Source: Klebsiella electrica (GTDB taxonomy: Bacteria; Pseudomonadota; Gammaproteobacteria; Enterobacterales; Enterobacteriaceae). Taken from it: 64,000 nucleotides of DNA. The stretch spans positions 310,001 to 374,000 of the forward strand of contig NZ_CP041247.1 of assembly GCF_006711645.1 (NCBI RefSeq), written 5' to 3'. Shown piece after piece: positions 1 to 8,229 of this stretch. The translations under genes and the position numbers were made by a program. The notes beneath the pieces were generated by a model. That model was not told the DNA's origin, ran no database searches, and saw only the letters and a program-made list of their open reading frames with translations. Position 1 is the stretch's first letter; each line of letters begins with the position of its first letter.

Positions 1-794
1 TTGGCTTCTGGACCTGTCTGCCGCTGGCCGGGCTGGTGTCTGCAGCCGCGGGCTTCCTGCTGGGGTTCCCGGTGCTGCGTCTGCGCGGCGACTATCTGGC
101 GATCGTCACGCTTGGCTTCGGCGAAATCGTGCGTATCTTGCTGCTTAATAACACCGACATCACCGGCGGCCCCAACGGCATCAGCCAGATCCCTAAACCG
201 ACGCTGTTTGGCCTTGAGTTTAGCCGCAGCGCCCGCGAAGGCGGCTGGGATACTTTCAGTAACTTCTTCGGCCTGAAGTACGACCCGGGCGATCGGGTTA
301 TTTTCCTCTACCTGGTGGCGCTGCTGCTGGTTGTGCTGTCGCTGTTTGTGATCAACCGCCTGCTGCGTATGCCGCTGGGCAGGGCATGGGAGGCGTTGCG
401 TGAAGACGAAATCGCCTGCCGTTCTCTGGGCCTGAGCCCGACGCGCATCAAGCTGACCGCCTTTACCATCAGCGCCGCGTTTGCCGGTTTTGCCGGTACG
501 CTGTTCGCCGCGCGCCAGGGCTTTGTCAGCCCGGAATCCTTCACCTTTGCCGAGTCGGCTTTCGTGCTGGCGATTGTGGTTCTGGGCGGGATGGGATCGC
601 AGTTTGCGGTCATTCTCGCCGCGGTGCTGCTGGTGGTATCGCGCGAGCTGATGCGTGATTTCAACGAATACAGCATGCTGATGCTCGGCGGGTTGATGGT
701 ACTGATGATGATCTGGCGTCCGCAGGGTCTGCTGCCGATGACGCGTCCGCAGCTGAAGCTGAAAAAAGGTCAGGCGAAAGGAGAGCAGGCATGA
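1..794 (+). CDS. livM: LivM, branched-chain amino acid ABC permease (5' truncated)
   Basis: This is the C-terminal part of LivM, one of the two inner-membrane permeases of the high-affinity leucine/isoleucine/valine importer. The reading frame is already open at base 3 and the start lies outside the window, so about 264 residues remain. Hydrophobic membrane segments alternate with the conserved cytoplasmic loop containing [15 protein letters not shown], the EAA-like loop that docks the ATPases. The C-terminus is lysine-rich and ends in KGEQA. Its stop overlaps the livG start by 4 bp (ATGA), so the pair is translationally coupled. Identification rests on near-identity to E. coli LivM as I recall it. 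Confidence 0.96.
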   Translation, partial: GFWTCLPLAGLVSAAAGFLLGFPVLRLRGDYLAIVTLGFGEIVRILLLNNTDITGGPNGISQIPKPTLFGLEFSRSAREGGWDTFSNFFGLKYDPGDRVIFLYLVALLLVVLSLFVINRLLRMPLGRAWEALREDEIACRSLGLSPTRIKLTAFTISAAFAGFAGTLFAARQGFVSPESFTFAESAFVLAIVVLGGMGSQFAVILAAVLLVVSRELMRDFNEYSMLMLGGLMVLMMIWRPQGLLPMTRPQLKLKKGQAKGEQA

Positions 795-1558
795 GTCAGC
801 CATTATTATCCGTCAGCGGCCTGATGATGCGCTTTGGCGGCCTGCTGGCGGTCAACAACGTGTCGCTGGAGCTGCGCCCGCAGGAGATCGTGTCGCTGAT
901 AGGCCCTAACGGCGCCGGGAAAACCACGGTCTTCAACTGCCTGACCGGTTTTTACAAGCCGACCGGCGGGACCATCATGCTGCGCGATCAGCACCTGGAA
1001 GGGCTGCCGGGTCAGCAGATCGCCCGGATGGGCGTTGTTCGTACCTTCCAGCACGTGCGTCTGTTCCGCGAAATGACGGTGATTGAAAACCTGCTGGTGG
1101 CGCAACATCAGCAGCTGAAAACCGGGGTCTTCTCCGGGCTGTTGAAAACTCCGTCATTCCGCCGCGCGCAGAGCGAAGCGCTGGATCGCGCCGCGACCTG
1201 GCTTGAGCGCATCGGCCTGCTGGAGCATGCGAACCGTCAGGCGAGCAACCTGGCCTATGGCGACCAGCGGCGTCTGGAGATTGCCCGCTGCATGGTCACC
1301 CAGCCGGAAATCCTGATGCTCGATGAACCCGCTGCGGGTCTGAACCCGAAAGAGACCAAAGAGCTGGACGAGCTGATCGCCGAGCTGCGCAGTCATCACA
1401 ACACCACCATCCTGCTGATTGAGCATGATATGAAGCTGGTGATGGGCATTTCCGATCGTATTTATGTGGTAAACCAGGGCACGCCGTTGGCTAACGGTAC
1501 GCCGGAAGAGATCCGCAATAACCCGGACGTGATCCGCGCATACCTTGGTGAGGCATAA
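791..1558 (+). CDS. livG: LivG, branched-chain amino acid ABC transporter ATPase
   Basis: A 255-residue ATP-binding subunit that energises the LivHM permease in the cytoplasm. The Walker A motif GPNGAGKT lies at residues 38-45. The ABC signature has the Liv-specific form [11 protein letters not shown] rather than LSGGQ, and Walker B is [11 protein letters not shown]. The H-loop follows in [11 protein letters not shown]. Length equals the E. coli protein. It overlaps livM by 4 bp and is followed 2 bp later by livF. The variant signature is usual for this subfamily and does not suggest a defect. Confidence 0.97.
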   Translation: MSQPLLSVSGLMMRFGGLLAVNNVSLELRPQEIVSLIGPNGAGKTTVFNCLTGFYKPTGGTIMLRDQHLEGLPGQQIARMGVVRTFQHVRLFREMTVIENLLVAQHQQLKTGVFSGLLKTPSFRRAQSEALDRAATWLERIGLLEHANRQASNLAYGDQRRLEIARCMVTQPEILMLDEPAAGLNPKETKELDELIAELRSHHNTTILLIEHDMKLVMGISDRIYVVNQGTPLANGTPEEIRNNPDVIRAYLGEA

Positions 1559-1560
1559 GT

Positions 1561-2274
1561 ATGGAAAAAGTGATGTTATCTTTTGACAACGTAAGCGCCC
1601 ACTACGGCAAGATTCAGGCGCTGCATAACGTCAGTCTGCATATTAATCAGGGAGAAATTGTGACCCTGATTGGCGCCAACGGCGCGGGGAAAACCACGCT
1701 GCTGGGCACCCTGTGCGGCGATCCGCGAGCTTCCAGCGGGAAAGTGGTCTTTGATGGTAAAGATATCACCGACTGGCAGACCGCAAAAATCATGCGCGAA
1801 GCGGTGGCGATTGTTCCGGAAGGGCGGCGGGTCTTTTCGCGCATGACGGTGGAAGAGAATCTGGCGATGGGCGGTTTTTTTGCCGATCGAGACCAGTTCC
1901 AGACCCGTATTAAGTGGGTCTACGAACTGTTTCCGCGCCTGCTTGAACGCCGTATTCAGCGCGCGGGCACCATGTCCGGCGGCGAGCAGCAGATGCTGGC
2001 GATTGGTCGGGCGCTGATGAGCCAGCCGCGCCTGCTGCTGCTTGATGAGCCTTCTCTGGGACTGGCGCCGATCATCATTCAGCAGATTTTCAACACCATC
2101 GAACAGCTGCGCGAGCAGGGGATGACTATCTTCCTTGTCGAGCAGAACGCTAACCAGGCGCTGAAGCTGGCTGACCGCGGCTATGTGCTGGAAAACGGTC
2201 ACGTGGTGCTGGAAGACACCGGCGATGCGCTGTTGGCGAACGAGGCGGTGCGTAGCGCCTATCTGGGAGGCTAA
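1561..2274 (+). CDS. livF: LivF, branched-chain amino acid ABC transporter ATPase
   Basis: A 237-residue second ATPase of the Liv importer, expected to pair with LivG as a heterodimer. Walker A GANGAGKT is at residues 38-45, the signature is MSGGEQQMLAIGRAL, and Walker B is LLLLDEPSLGLAP. The TVEENL segment preceding the signature and the short length are typical of LivF. It begins 2 bp after the livG stop, making it the last gene of the liv operon. A short GC hairpin follows about 17 bp downstream. Confidence 0.97.
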   Translation: MEKVMLSFDNVSAHYGKIQALHNVSLHINQGEIVTLIGANGAGKTTLLGTLCGDPRASSGKVVFDGKDITDWQTAKIMREAVAIVPEGRRVFSRMTVEENLAMGGFFADRDQFQTRIKWVYELFPRLLERRIQRAGTMSGGEQQMLAIGRALMSQPRLLLLDEPSLGLAPIIIQQIFNTIEQLREQGMTIFLVEQNANQALKLADRGYVLENGHVVLEDTGDALLANEAVRSAYLGG

Positions 2275-2290
2275 TCACCTCGCTCTTATT

Positions 2291-2308
2291 CCCGGCCGCC
2301 CGGCCGGG
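2291..2308 (+). terminator. GC-rich hairpin after livF, possible terminator
   Basis: Perfect 7-bp stem CCCGGCC/GGCCGGG with a 4-base loop just after the last liv gene. No run of T follows, so it may be a weak or factor-assisted terminator, or a 3' stabilising hairpin. Confidence 0.45.
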
Positions 2309-2440
2309 ATATTCCTTAGCCAGAACGGAGTGTTGACGCCGCTGGCCGGGAATTATCCCCTGTATGTGCCTCAGCGCCCACTTTCCTGTCTCCAATCCTT
2401 CATCGTCTTGCCATCTCTCTGACGCGTTACTATCTTTTTT

Positions 2441-2469
2441 TTGTAATAAAAGAGTTATTTTTCTGTAAT
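2441..2469 (+). promoter_or_regulatory. Candidate PhoB boxes upstream of ugpB
   Basis: Three 7-mers, TTGTAAT, GAGTTAT and CTGTAAT, recur every 11 bp, each followed by a 4-bp AT-rich spacer. This is the geometry of PhoB boxes (CTGTCAT repeats with 11-bp period), and the ugp operon is a known Pho regulon member. The array lies 76 bp upstream of the ugpB start. Individual matches are imperfect, so binding is inferred. Confidence 0.6.
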
Positions 2470-2544
2470 TCGAGCATGTCATGTTACCCCCGCGAACATA
2501 AAACGCGTGAAATCGCGCATCTGGAACAACAAGAGAGATAACCG

Positions 2545-3861
2545 ATGATATCGTTACGACATACAGCTTTAGGACTGGCGCTCAGCCTGGCATGTGCCGG
2601 TCAGGCGCTGGCAGTGACCAATATTCCGTTCTGGCATTCAATGGAAGGGGAGTTGGGTAAAGAAGTTGATTCTCTGGCGCAACGTTTCAACGCGGCCAAT
2701 CCGGATTATAAAATTACGCCGGTGTACAAAGGTAACTATGAACAGAGCCTGAGCGCCGGCATTGCGGCGTTCCGTACCGGTAACGCGCCGGCTATCCTGC
2801 AGGTTTATGAAGTGGGTACCGCGACAATGATGGCTTCCAAAGCCATTAAACCGGTGTATCAGGTGTTCAGCGATGCGGGTATCAAGTTTGATGAGTCGCA
2901 GTTCGTCCCGACCGTTTCCGGCTACTACACCGATTCCAAAAGCGGCCATCTGCTCTCCCAGCCGTTTAACAGCTCCACGCCGGTGCTGTACTACAACAAA
3001 GATGCCTTCAAAAAAGCTGGCTTAAACCCGGATCAGCCGCCGAAAACCTGGCAGGAGCTGGCTGCCTATACCGATAAGCTGAAAGCCGCCGGAATGAAAT
3101 GCGGTTACGCCAGCGGCTGGCAGGGCTGGATTCAGATTGAAAACTTCAGCGCCTGGCATGGTCTGCCGGTGGCAACCAAAAACAACGGCTTTGACGGTAC
3201 CGACGCGGTTCTGGAGTTCAACAAGCCGGAGCAGATCAAACATATCGCCATGCTGGAAGCGATGAACAAGAAGGGCGACTTCAGCTACTTCGGGCGTAAA
3301 GATGAGTCTACCGAGAAGTTCTATAACGGTGACTGCGCGATAACCACCGCCTCTTCCGGCTCGCTGGCCGATATTCGCCAGTACGCGAAGTTCAATTATG
3401 GCGTGGGGATGATGCCATACGACGCCGACGTGAAGGGCGCGCCGCAGAACGCCATTATCGGCGGGGCCAGCCTGTGGGTGATGCAGGGTAAAGATAAAGA
3501 GACTTACACCGGCGTGGCGAAATTCCTCGAATTCCTCGCTAAACCGGAAATTGCCGCGGAATGGCATCAGAAAACCGGCTACCTGCCGATTACCACCGCC
3601 GCTTATGACCTGACCCGTCAGCAGGGCTTCTACGATAAGCACCCGGGCGCGGATATTGCCACTCGTCAGATGTTGAACAAGCCGCCGTTGCCGTTCACCA
3701 AAGGCCTGCGTCTGGGCAATATGCCGCAGATCCGCACCATTGTGGATGAGGAACTGGAAAGCGTGTGGACCGGGAAGAAGACGCCAAAACAGGCGCTGGA
3801 TTCAGCGGTTGAACGTGGTAACCAGCTGCTGCGCCGCTTCGAGCAATCCACTAAATCGTAA
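2545..3861 (+). CDS. ugpB: UgpB, periplasmic sn-glycerol-3-phosphate binding protein
   Basis: A 438-residue solute-binding protein that captures sn-glycerol-3-phosphate and glycerophosphodiesters in the periplasm for the UgpAEC transporter. A Sec signal peptide is visible (residues 1-23: two basic residues, a hydrophobic core, then GQALA before the predicted cleavage). The mature chain has the family-1 extracellular binding protein pattern. Length matches E. coli UgpB. The start is preceded by a purine-rich AAGAGAGA ribosome site. It is the first gene of the operon, below the PhoB-box-like array, and is separated from ugpA by a BIME that may lower downstream expression relative to the abundant binding protein. 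Confidence 0.96.
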   Translation: MISLRHTALGLALSLACAGQALAVTNIPFWHSMEGELGKEVDSLAQRFNAANPDYKITPVYKGNYEQSLSAGIAAFRTGNAPAILQVYEVGTATMMASKAIKPVYQVFSDAGIKFDESQFVPTVSGYYTDSKSGHLLSQPFNSSTPVLYYNKDAFKKAGLNPDQPPKTWQELAAYTDKLKAAGMKCGYASGWQGWIQIENFSAWHGLPVATKNNGFDGTDAVLEFNKPEQIKHIAMLEAMNKKGDFSYFGRKDESTEKFYNGDCAITTASSGSLADIRQYAKFNYGVGMMPYDADVKGAPQNAIIGGASLWVMQGKDKETYTGVAKFLEFLAKPEIAAEWHQKTGYLPITTAAYDLTRQQGFYDKHPGADIATRQMLNKPPLPFTKGLRLGNMPQIRTIVDEELESVWTGKKTPKQALDSAVERGNQLLRRFEQSTKS

Positions 3862-3868
3862 TAGCAAT

Positions 3869-3941
3869 GCCCGGTGGCGCTTCATCCACCGGGCCTACGA
3901 CGTGTCATATGTAGGTCGGGTGAGCGCAGTCGCCACCCGGC
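3869..3941. repeat. BIME (two REP units) between ugpB and ugpA
   Basis: Two inverted palindromic units: GCCCGGTGG/CCACCGGGC (3869-3894) and a facing unit with CGGGTG...CACCCG arms (about 3917-3940). The sequence and position are typical of enterobacterial REP elements within operons, after the binding-protein gene. Confidence 0.8.
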
Positions 3942-3964
3942 GATGTCTGGAAAAGAGTCCATCT

Positions 3965-4852
3965 ATGTCATCATCCCGTCCGGTATTCCGCTCGCGCTGG
4001 CTGCCTTATGTGCTGGTCGCGCCGCAGCTGATTATCACGATTATTTTCTTTATCTGGCCCGCGGGCGAAGCGCTGTGGTATTCGCTACAAAGCGTTGATC
4101 CTTTTGGCCTTTCCAGCCAGTTCGTTGGCCTGGACAACTTCGTGACCCTGTTCCACGACCCGTACTATCTGGACTCATTCTGGACCACTATCAAGTTCAG
4201 TAGCATGGTGACCTTCAGCGGGCTGATTATTTCTCTGTTCTTTGCTGCGCTGGTGGATTATGTCGTGCGCGGCAGCCGCTTTTATCAAACCCTGATGCTG
4301 CTGCCCTATGCCGTGGCGCCAGCGGTGGCGGCGGTATTATGGATTTTCCTCTTTAACCCCGGCCGTGGACTGATAACCCATTTCCTCGGCGAGATGGGCT
4401 ACGACTGGAACCATGCGCAAAACAGCGGCCAGGCGATGTTCCTGGTGGTCTTTGCCTCGGTGTGGAAGCAGATAAGCTATAACTTTTTGTTTTTCTTCGC
4501 CGCATTACAGTCGATCCCGCGCTCGCTGGTCGAAGCGGCCGCCATTGACGGCGCTGGGCCGATTCGCCGCTTCTTTAAACTGGCGCTGCCGTTGATTGCG
4601 CCGGTCAGCTTCTTCCTGCTGGTGGTCAACCTGGTCTACGCCTTCTTCGATACCTTCCCGGTGATCGATGCCGCCACCGGTGGCGGCCCGGTACAGGCGA
4701 CCACGACCTTGATTTATAAGATCTATCGCGAAGGTTTCGCCGGGCTCGATCTGTCGGCGTCCGCCGCCCAGTCGGTAGTTCTGATGTTGCTGGTGATTGT
4801 GCTGACAGTCGTTCAGTTCCGCTACGTCGAAAGTAAGGTGCGCTACCAATGA
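3965..4852 (+). CDS. ugpA: UgpA, glycerol-3-phosphate ABC permease
   Basis: A 295-residue inner-membrane permease of the Ugp importer (MalF-like family). The ATG at 3965 ([12 protein letters not shown]) is chosen because it gives the same length and N-terminus as E. coli UgpA; a longer upstream extension in this frame would run through ugpB and the BIME. Several hydrophobic segments are seen, and the cytoplasmic EAA loop [20 protein letters not shown] sits near residue 200. The 3' end overlaps ugpE by 4 bp. It works with UgpE as the membrane channel and with UgpC as the ATPase. Confidence 0.95.
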   Translation: MSSSRPVFRSRWLPYVLVAPQLIITIIFFIWPAGEALWYSLQSVDPFGLSSQFVGLDNFVTLFHDPYYLDSFWTTIKFSSMVTFSGLIISLFFAALVDYVVRGSRFYQTLMLLPYAVAPAVAAVLWIFLFNPGRGLITHFLGEMGYDWNHAQNSGQAMFLVVFASVWKQISYNFLFFFAALQSIPRSLVEAAAIDGAGPIRRFFKLALPLIAPVSFFLLVVNLVYAFFDTFPVIDAATGGGPVQATTTLIYKIYREGFAGLDLSASAAQSVVLMLLVIVLTVVQFRYVESKVRYQ

Positions 4853-5694
4853 TTGAGAACCGTCGCGGGCTGACGATTTTCAGCCACATCATGCTGATTG
4901 TGGGGATCGCCGTCATCCTGTTCCCGCTGTATGTCGCGTTTGTTGCCGCGACGCTGGATAACAAAGCCGTTTTTGAGACGCCGATGACGCTGATTCCCGG
5001 CGGCCATCTGCTGGAAAATATGGCGACTATCTGGACCCAGGGCGTTGGTGCGAACAGCGCGCCATTCTGGCTGATGATGCTGAACAGCTTCATCATGGCC
5101 TTCGGTATCACGGTCGGGAAAATCGTGGTCTCGATGCTCTCCGCGTTCGCCATCGTCTGGTTCCGTTTCCCACTGCGTAACCTGTTCTTCTGGATGATTT
5201 TTATTACCCTGATGCTGCCGGTTGAGGTACGTATCTTTCCCACCGTGGAAGTCATCGCGAACCTGAAGATGCTCGACAGCTATGCCGGGCTGACGCTGCC
5301 GCTGATGGCCTCGGCGACCGCCACCTTCCTGTTCCGCCAGTTCTTTATGACGCTGCCGGACGAGCTGATTGAAGCGGCGCGTATCGACGGCGCCTCACCG
5401 ATGCGCTTTTTCCGCGACATCGTGCTGCCGCTGTCGAAAACCAATCTTGCGGCCCTGTTTGTTATCACCTTTATCTACGGCTGGAACCAGTATCTGTGGC
5501 CGCTGCTGATTATTCAGGATGTGAATCTTGGCACCGCAGTGGCGGGTATCAAAGGCATGATCGCCATCGGAGAAGGCACCACGCAGTGGAACCAGGTGAT
5601 GGCCGCGATGCTGCTGACGTTGATTCCCCCGGTTGTTATCGTTTTAGCCATGCAGCGTGCGTTTGTGCGTGGTTTAGTGGACAGTGAGAAGTAG
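4849..5694 (+). CDS. ugpE: UgpE, glycerol-3-phosphate ABC permease
   Basis: A 281-residue second permease of the Ugp importer (MalG-like). It has six predicted membrane segments and the EAA loop [21 protein letters not shown] near residues 180-200. Length matches the E. coli protein. The start overlaps the ugpA stop by 4 bp. Its own stop codon (TAG, 5692-5694) overlaps the first bases of a palindromic element that separates it from ugpC; in E. coli these two genes are nearly contiguous. Confidence 0.95.
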   Translation: MIENRRGLTIFSHIMLIVGIAVILFPLYVAFVAATLDNKAVFETPMTLIPGGHLLENMATIWTQGVGANSAPFWLMMLNSFIMAFGITVGKIVVSMLSAFAIVWFRFPLRNLFFWMIFITLMLPVEVRIFPTVEVIANLKMLDSYAGLTLPLMASATATFLFRQFFMTLPDELIEAARIDGASPMRFFRDIVLPLSKTNLAALFVITFIYGWNQYLWPLLIIQDVNLGTAVAGIKGMIAIGEGTTQWNQVMAAMLLTLIPPVVIVLAMQRAFVRGLVDSEK

Positions 5695-5960
5695 GTTGTA
5701 TCCCTTGATTATTCGTGGCGTCGACGCTGAGCCGAAACCGCGTAATCAAGGCGGAGGATGATGGACATAGTGGGCCTATGTCCAAATCCGACAACGCAGA
5801 GTACGCGGTTTCGGCACGCGTCCCGAAGGGCTGGGGCCATTTTTGCCCGGTACCGCGTTACTCGCGTCTTATTTGGGCCCACCAAACTGCGACGTTTGCG
5901 CCTTGCCCCGAGCAAAAATAGCCGCCAGCGACGTTCATGAACAATTAAGGGATTCAACCT
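5693..5960. repeat. 268-bp palindromic MITE-like element between ugpE and ugpC
   Basis: The ends form an imperfect 25-bp terminal inverted repeat (5693-5717 against the complement of 5936-5960, 21 of 25 identical; core ATCCCTTGATTATTCGTG). Inside are nested inverted repeats: CCTTGATTA (5703-5711) with TAATCAAGG (5743-5751), GCCGAAACCGCGTA (5731-5744) with its exact complement at 5802-5815, GGACATAG (5763-5770) with CTATGTCC (5776-5783), GGCCATTTTTGCCCG (5835-5849) with a 13/15 match at 5909-5923, and CAAAC/GTTTG (5883-5898). No credible coding frame is present. It is not a REP sequence, and it does not match ERIC as I recall it. The right end stops 3 bp before the ugpC start. Confidence 0.75.
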
Positions 5961-5963
5961 TTT

Positions 5964-7034
5964 ATGGCAGGTTTAAAACTACAAGCTGTAACCAAAAGCT
6001 GGGATGGCAAAACCCAGGTGATTCAACCGCTGACGCTGGATGTCGCCGACGGCGAGTTCATCGTCATGGTCGGGCCATCCGGCTGCGGCAAATCAACGCT
6101 GCTGCGCATGGTGGCCGGGCTTGAACGGGTGACCAGCGGCGATATCTGGATTAACCGCCAGCGCGTGACCGAGATGGAACCGAAGGATCGCGGGATCGCG
6201 ATGGTGTTTCAGAACTACGCGCTTTACCCGCACATGAGCGTGGAAGAGAACATGGCCTGGGGGCTAAAAATACGCGGTATGGGCAAAGGCCTGATCGACG
6301 AACGGGTGCAGGAAGCGGCACGTATTCTGGAGCTGGATGGCCTGCTCAAGCGCCGTCCGCGCGAGCTCTCCGGCGGTCAGCGCCAGCGTGTGGCGATGGG
6401 ACGCGCCATCGTGCGCGACCCGGCGGTCTTTCTGTTTGATGAACCGCTGTCGAACCTCGATGCCAAGCTGCGCGTCCAGATGCGTCTTGAACTCCAGCAG
6501 CTGCATCGTCGTCTGAAAACCACCTCGTTGTACGTCACGCATGACCAGGTGGAGGCGATGACGCTTGCCCAGCGGGTGATGGTGATGAACAAAGGCATTG
6601 CCGAACAAATTGGCACCCCGGTCGAGGTGTACGAGAAACCGGCCAGTCGATTTGTGGCGAGCTTTATTGGCAGTCCGGCGATGAACCTGCTGGACGGGCG
6701 CATCAGTGAAGATGGTCGTCGTTTTGAACTGGAAGGCGGTCTGCGTTTACCGATGAATGGCGAGCATCGCCGGCATGCCGGGCGTAAGATGACGTTAGGT
6801 ATCCGCCCGGAGCATTTTGCATTAAACTCCCAGGCGGAAGGTGGCGTACCGCTGGTGATGGATACGCTGGAAATTTTAGGTGCCGATAACCTTGCCCACG
6901 GTCGCTGGGGCGAGCAGAAACTGGTGGTCAGGCTGCCGCATCAGCAGCGTCCGCCGGCAGGCAGCACGCTGTGGCTGCATCTGCCCGAGGATCATCTGCA
7001 CCTCTTTGATGGTGAAACAGGACAACGCGCATGA
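5964..7034 (+). CDS. ugpC: UgpC, glycerol-3-phosphate ABC transporter ATPase
   Basis: A 356-residue ATPase of the MalK type that drives Ugp import. Walker A GPSGCGKS is at residues 37-44, the signature is [14 protein letters not shown], Walker B is [13 protein letters not shown], and the H-loop is in [15 protein letters not shown]-terminal TOBE/regulatory domain with LGIRPEHF follows after residue 240. Length equals E. coli UgpC. The ribosome site AAGGGA lies inside the end of the palindromic element, about 10 bases before the ATG, so the element now supplies the translation signal. It overlaps ugpQ by 4 bp. Confidence 0.96.
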   Translation: MAGLKLQAVTKSWDGKTQVIQPLTLDVADGEFIVMVGPSGCGKSTLLRMVAGLERVTSGDIWINRQRVTEMEPKDRGIAMVFQNYALYPHMSVEENMAWGLKIRGMGKGLIDERVQEAARILELDGLLKRRPRELSGGQRQRVAMGRAIVRDPAVFLFDEPLSNLDAKLRVQMRLELQQLHRRLKTTSLYVTHDQVEAMTLAQRVMVMNKGIAEQIGTPVEVYEKPASRFVASFIGSPAMNLLDGRISEDGRRFELEGGLRLPMNGEHRRHAGRKMTLGIRPEHFALNSQAEGGVPLVMDTLEILGADNLAHGRWGEQKLVVRLPHQQRPPAGSTLWLHLPEDHLHLFDGETGQRA

Positions 7035-7771
7035 GCCACTGGCCTTATCCTCACATCGTCGCCCATCGTGGCGGCGGGAAACTGGCGCCGGAAAATACGC
7101 TGGCGGCCATCGATGTCGGCGCCCGTTTCGGGCATACGATGATCGAGTTTGACGCCAAGCTGTCGAAAGACGGACAGATTTTTTTGCTGCACGATGACAA
7201 CCTTGAGCGCACCAGCAACGGCTGGGGCGTCGCCGGCGAGCTGGCCTGGAGCGAACTGCTGAAAGCCGATGCCGGCAGCTGGTATAGCCATGAATTCAAA
7301 GGCGAACCGCTGCCGCTGCTGGCCGAGGTTGCCGATCGTTGTCGTCAGCACGGCATGATGGCGAATATCGAGATTAAACCGACGACCGGCACCGGGCCGC
7401 TCACCGGGAAAGCGGTGGCGCTGGCGGCTCGTGAGCTGTGGCAGGGCATGACGCCGCCGCTGCTCTCATCGTTTGAAATTGACGCGCTGGAGGCGGCGCA
7501 GCAGGCGGTACCCGAGCTGCCGCGCGGGCTGCTGCTGGATGAGTGGCGCGAGGACTGGCGCGAGTTGACCACGCGGCTGGGGTGCGTTTCGATCCACCTT
7601 AACCATCAACTGCTGGATGAGCCGCGAGTAGCAAGCCTGAAAGCCGCGGGTCTGCACATTCTCGTCTATACCGTCAATAAACCCCAGCGGGCGGCTGAGC
7701 TGTTGCGCTGGGGCGTGGACTGCATTTGTACCGATGCCATTGATGTCATCGGTCCTGACTTCCAGGCCTGA
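7031..7771 (+). CDS. ugpQ: UgpQ, cytoplasmic glycerophosphodiester phosphodiesterase
   Basis: A 246-residue GDPD-family enzyme that hydrolyses glycerophosphodiesters, imported through Ugp, to sn-glycerol-3-phosphate and an alcohol. The catalytic pattern is present: His12-Arg13 in AHRGG, the metal ligands Glu39 and Asp41 in IEFDAKLS, and His54 in LLHDD. There is no signal peptide, in keeping with a cytosolic enzyme rather than periplasmic GlpQ. It overlaps ugpC by 4 bp and is the last gene of the operon. A strong inverted repeat follows, shared with convergent yhhA. Confidence 0.96.
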   Translation: MSHWPYPHIVAHRGGGKLAPENTLAAIDVGARFGHTMIEFDAKLSKDGQIFLLHDDNLERTSNGWGVAGELAWSELLKADAGSWYSHEFKGEPLPLLAEVADRCRQHGMMANIEIKPTTGTGPLTGKAVALAARELWQGMTPPLLSSFEIDALEAAQQAVPELPRGLLLDEWREDWRELTTRLGCVSIHLNHQLLDEPRVASLKAAGLHILVYTVNKPQRAAELLRWGVDCICTDAIDVIGPDFQA

Positions 7772-7776
7772 TCCGC

Positions 7777-7807
7777 CGGCAGACGACCGCTATGGCGTCG
7801 TCTGCCG
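7777..7807. terminator. Inverted repeat between ugpQ and yhhA
   Basis: An 11-bp perfect stem CGGCAGACGAC/GTCGTCTGCCG with a 9-base loop lies between two convergent genes and includes the yhhA stop codon. There is no long T tract on either side, so termination efficiency is uncertain. Confidence 0.55.
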
Positions 7808-8113
7808 CTGTAACATCCCTCCGTTGGTATTCGGCAACATCTGCTGTGACGAATTCAAATTACCGCTCTGGATGACCCGCTGCTGGTTGTTGTTGAGCTG
7901 CGTCTGGAGTTGCTGCTGCTGGGCGCGCGCCTGGTTCTGCATATCCTGCTTCAACATGCTTTGCTGTTGCTGCTGTTGGACCTGCATCTGATTTTGCATC
8001 CGCTGCTGGCTGGGGATGACGTACCCCGGCTGGTTGGGGTTGTTGTCCGTATTGAGCGGCTGCGCCAGAACGCTCAGCGGCATCAGCGCCGCCAGAAATA
8101 ACAGTGCTTTCAT
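7790..8113 (-). CDS. yhhA: YhhA, small secreted Gln/Asn-rich protein (DUF2756)
   Basis: A 107-residue protein of unknown function. The start [10 protein letters not shown] at 8113 is chosen over an in-frame upstream ATG because it has a GGGAGGAG ribosome site and begins a clear signal peptide (cleavage after VLA). The mature part starts [14 protein letters not shown], as in E. coli YhhA, then becomes a low-complexity Gln/Met/Asn stretch with a run of six glutamines at about residue 50, and ends in [10 protein letters not shown]. It is shorter than the roughly 146-residue E. coli protein, lacking the C-terminal repeats. It converges on ugpQ and diverges from ggt. The family match is clear but the role is unknown. 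Confidence 0.85.
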   Translation of the reverse strand: MKALLFLAALMPLSVLAQPLNTDNNPNQPGYVIPSQQRMQNQMQVQQQQQQSMLKQDMQNQARAQQQQLQTQLNNNQQRVIQSGNLNSSQQMLPNTNGGMLQRQTTP

Positions 8114-8229
8114 GGTTCTCTCCTCCCTGCGTGGGATCACTTAAGTGTACCTCCTTTTCAGCATAACAATGATTTTTTAGGACTTATCAGCCAGGCTTAA
8201 GCGGGGAAAAATACTTCAGGAGTCAGACA

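Noticed and set aside
3740..3964. Upstream extension of ugpA to give a 370-residue protein
   Set aside because: It would overlap the end of ugpB and read through the BIME; the ATG at 3965 matches the family start.
5709..5957. Short open frames on both strands inside the ugpE-ugpC element
   Set aside because: They arise from the inverted-repeat sequence, lack ribosome sites and have no protein-like composition.
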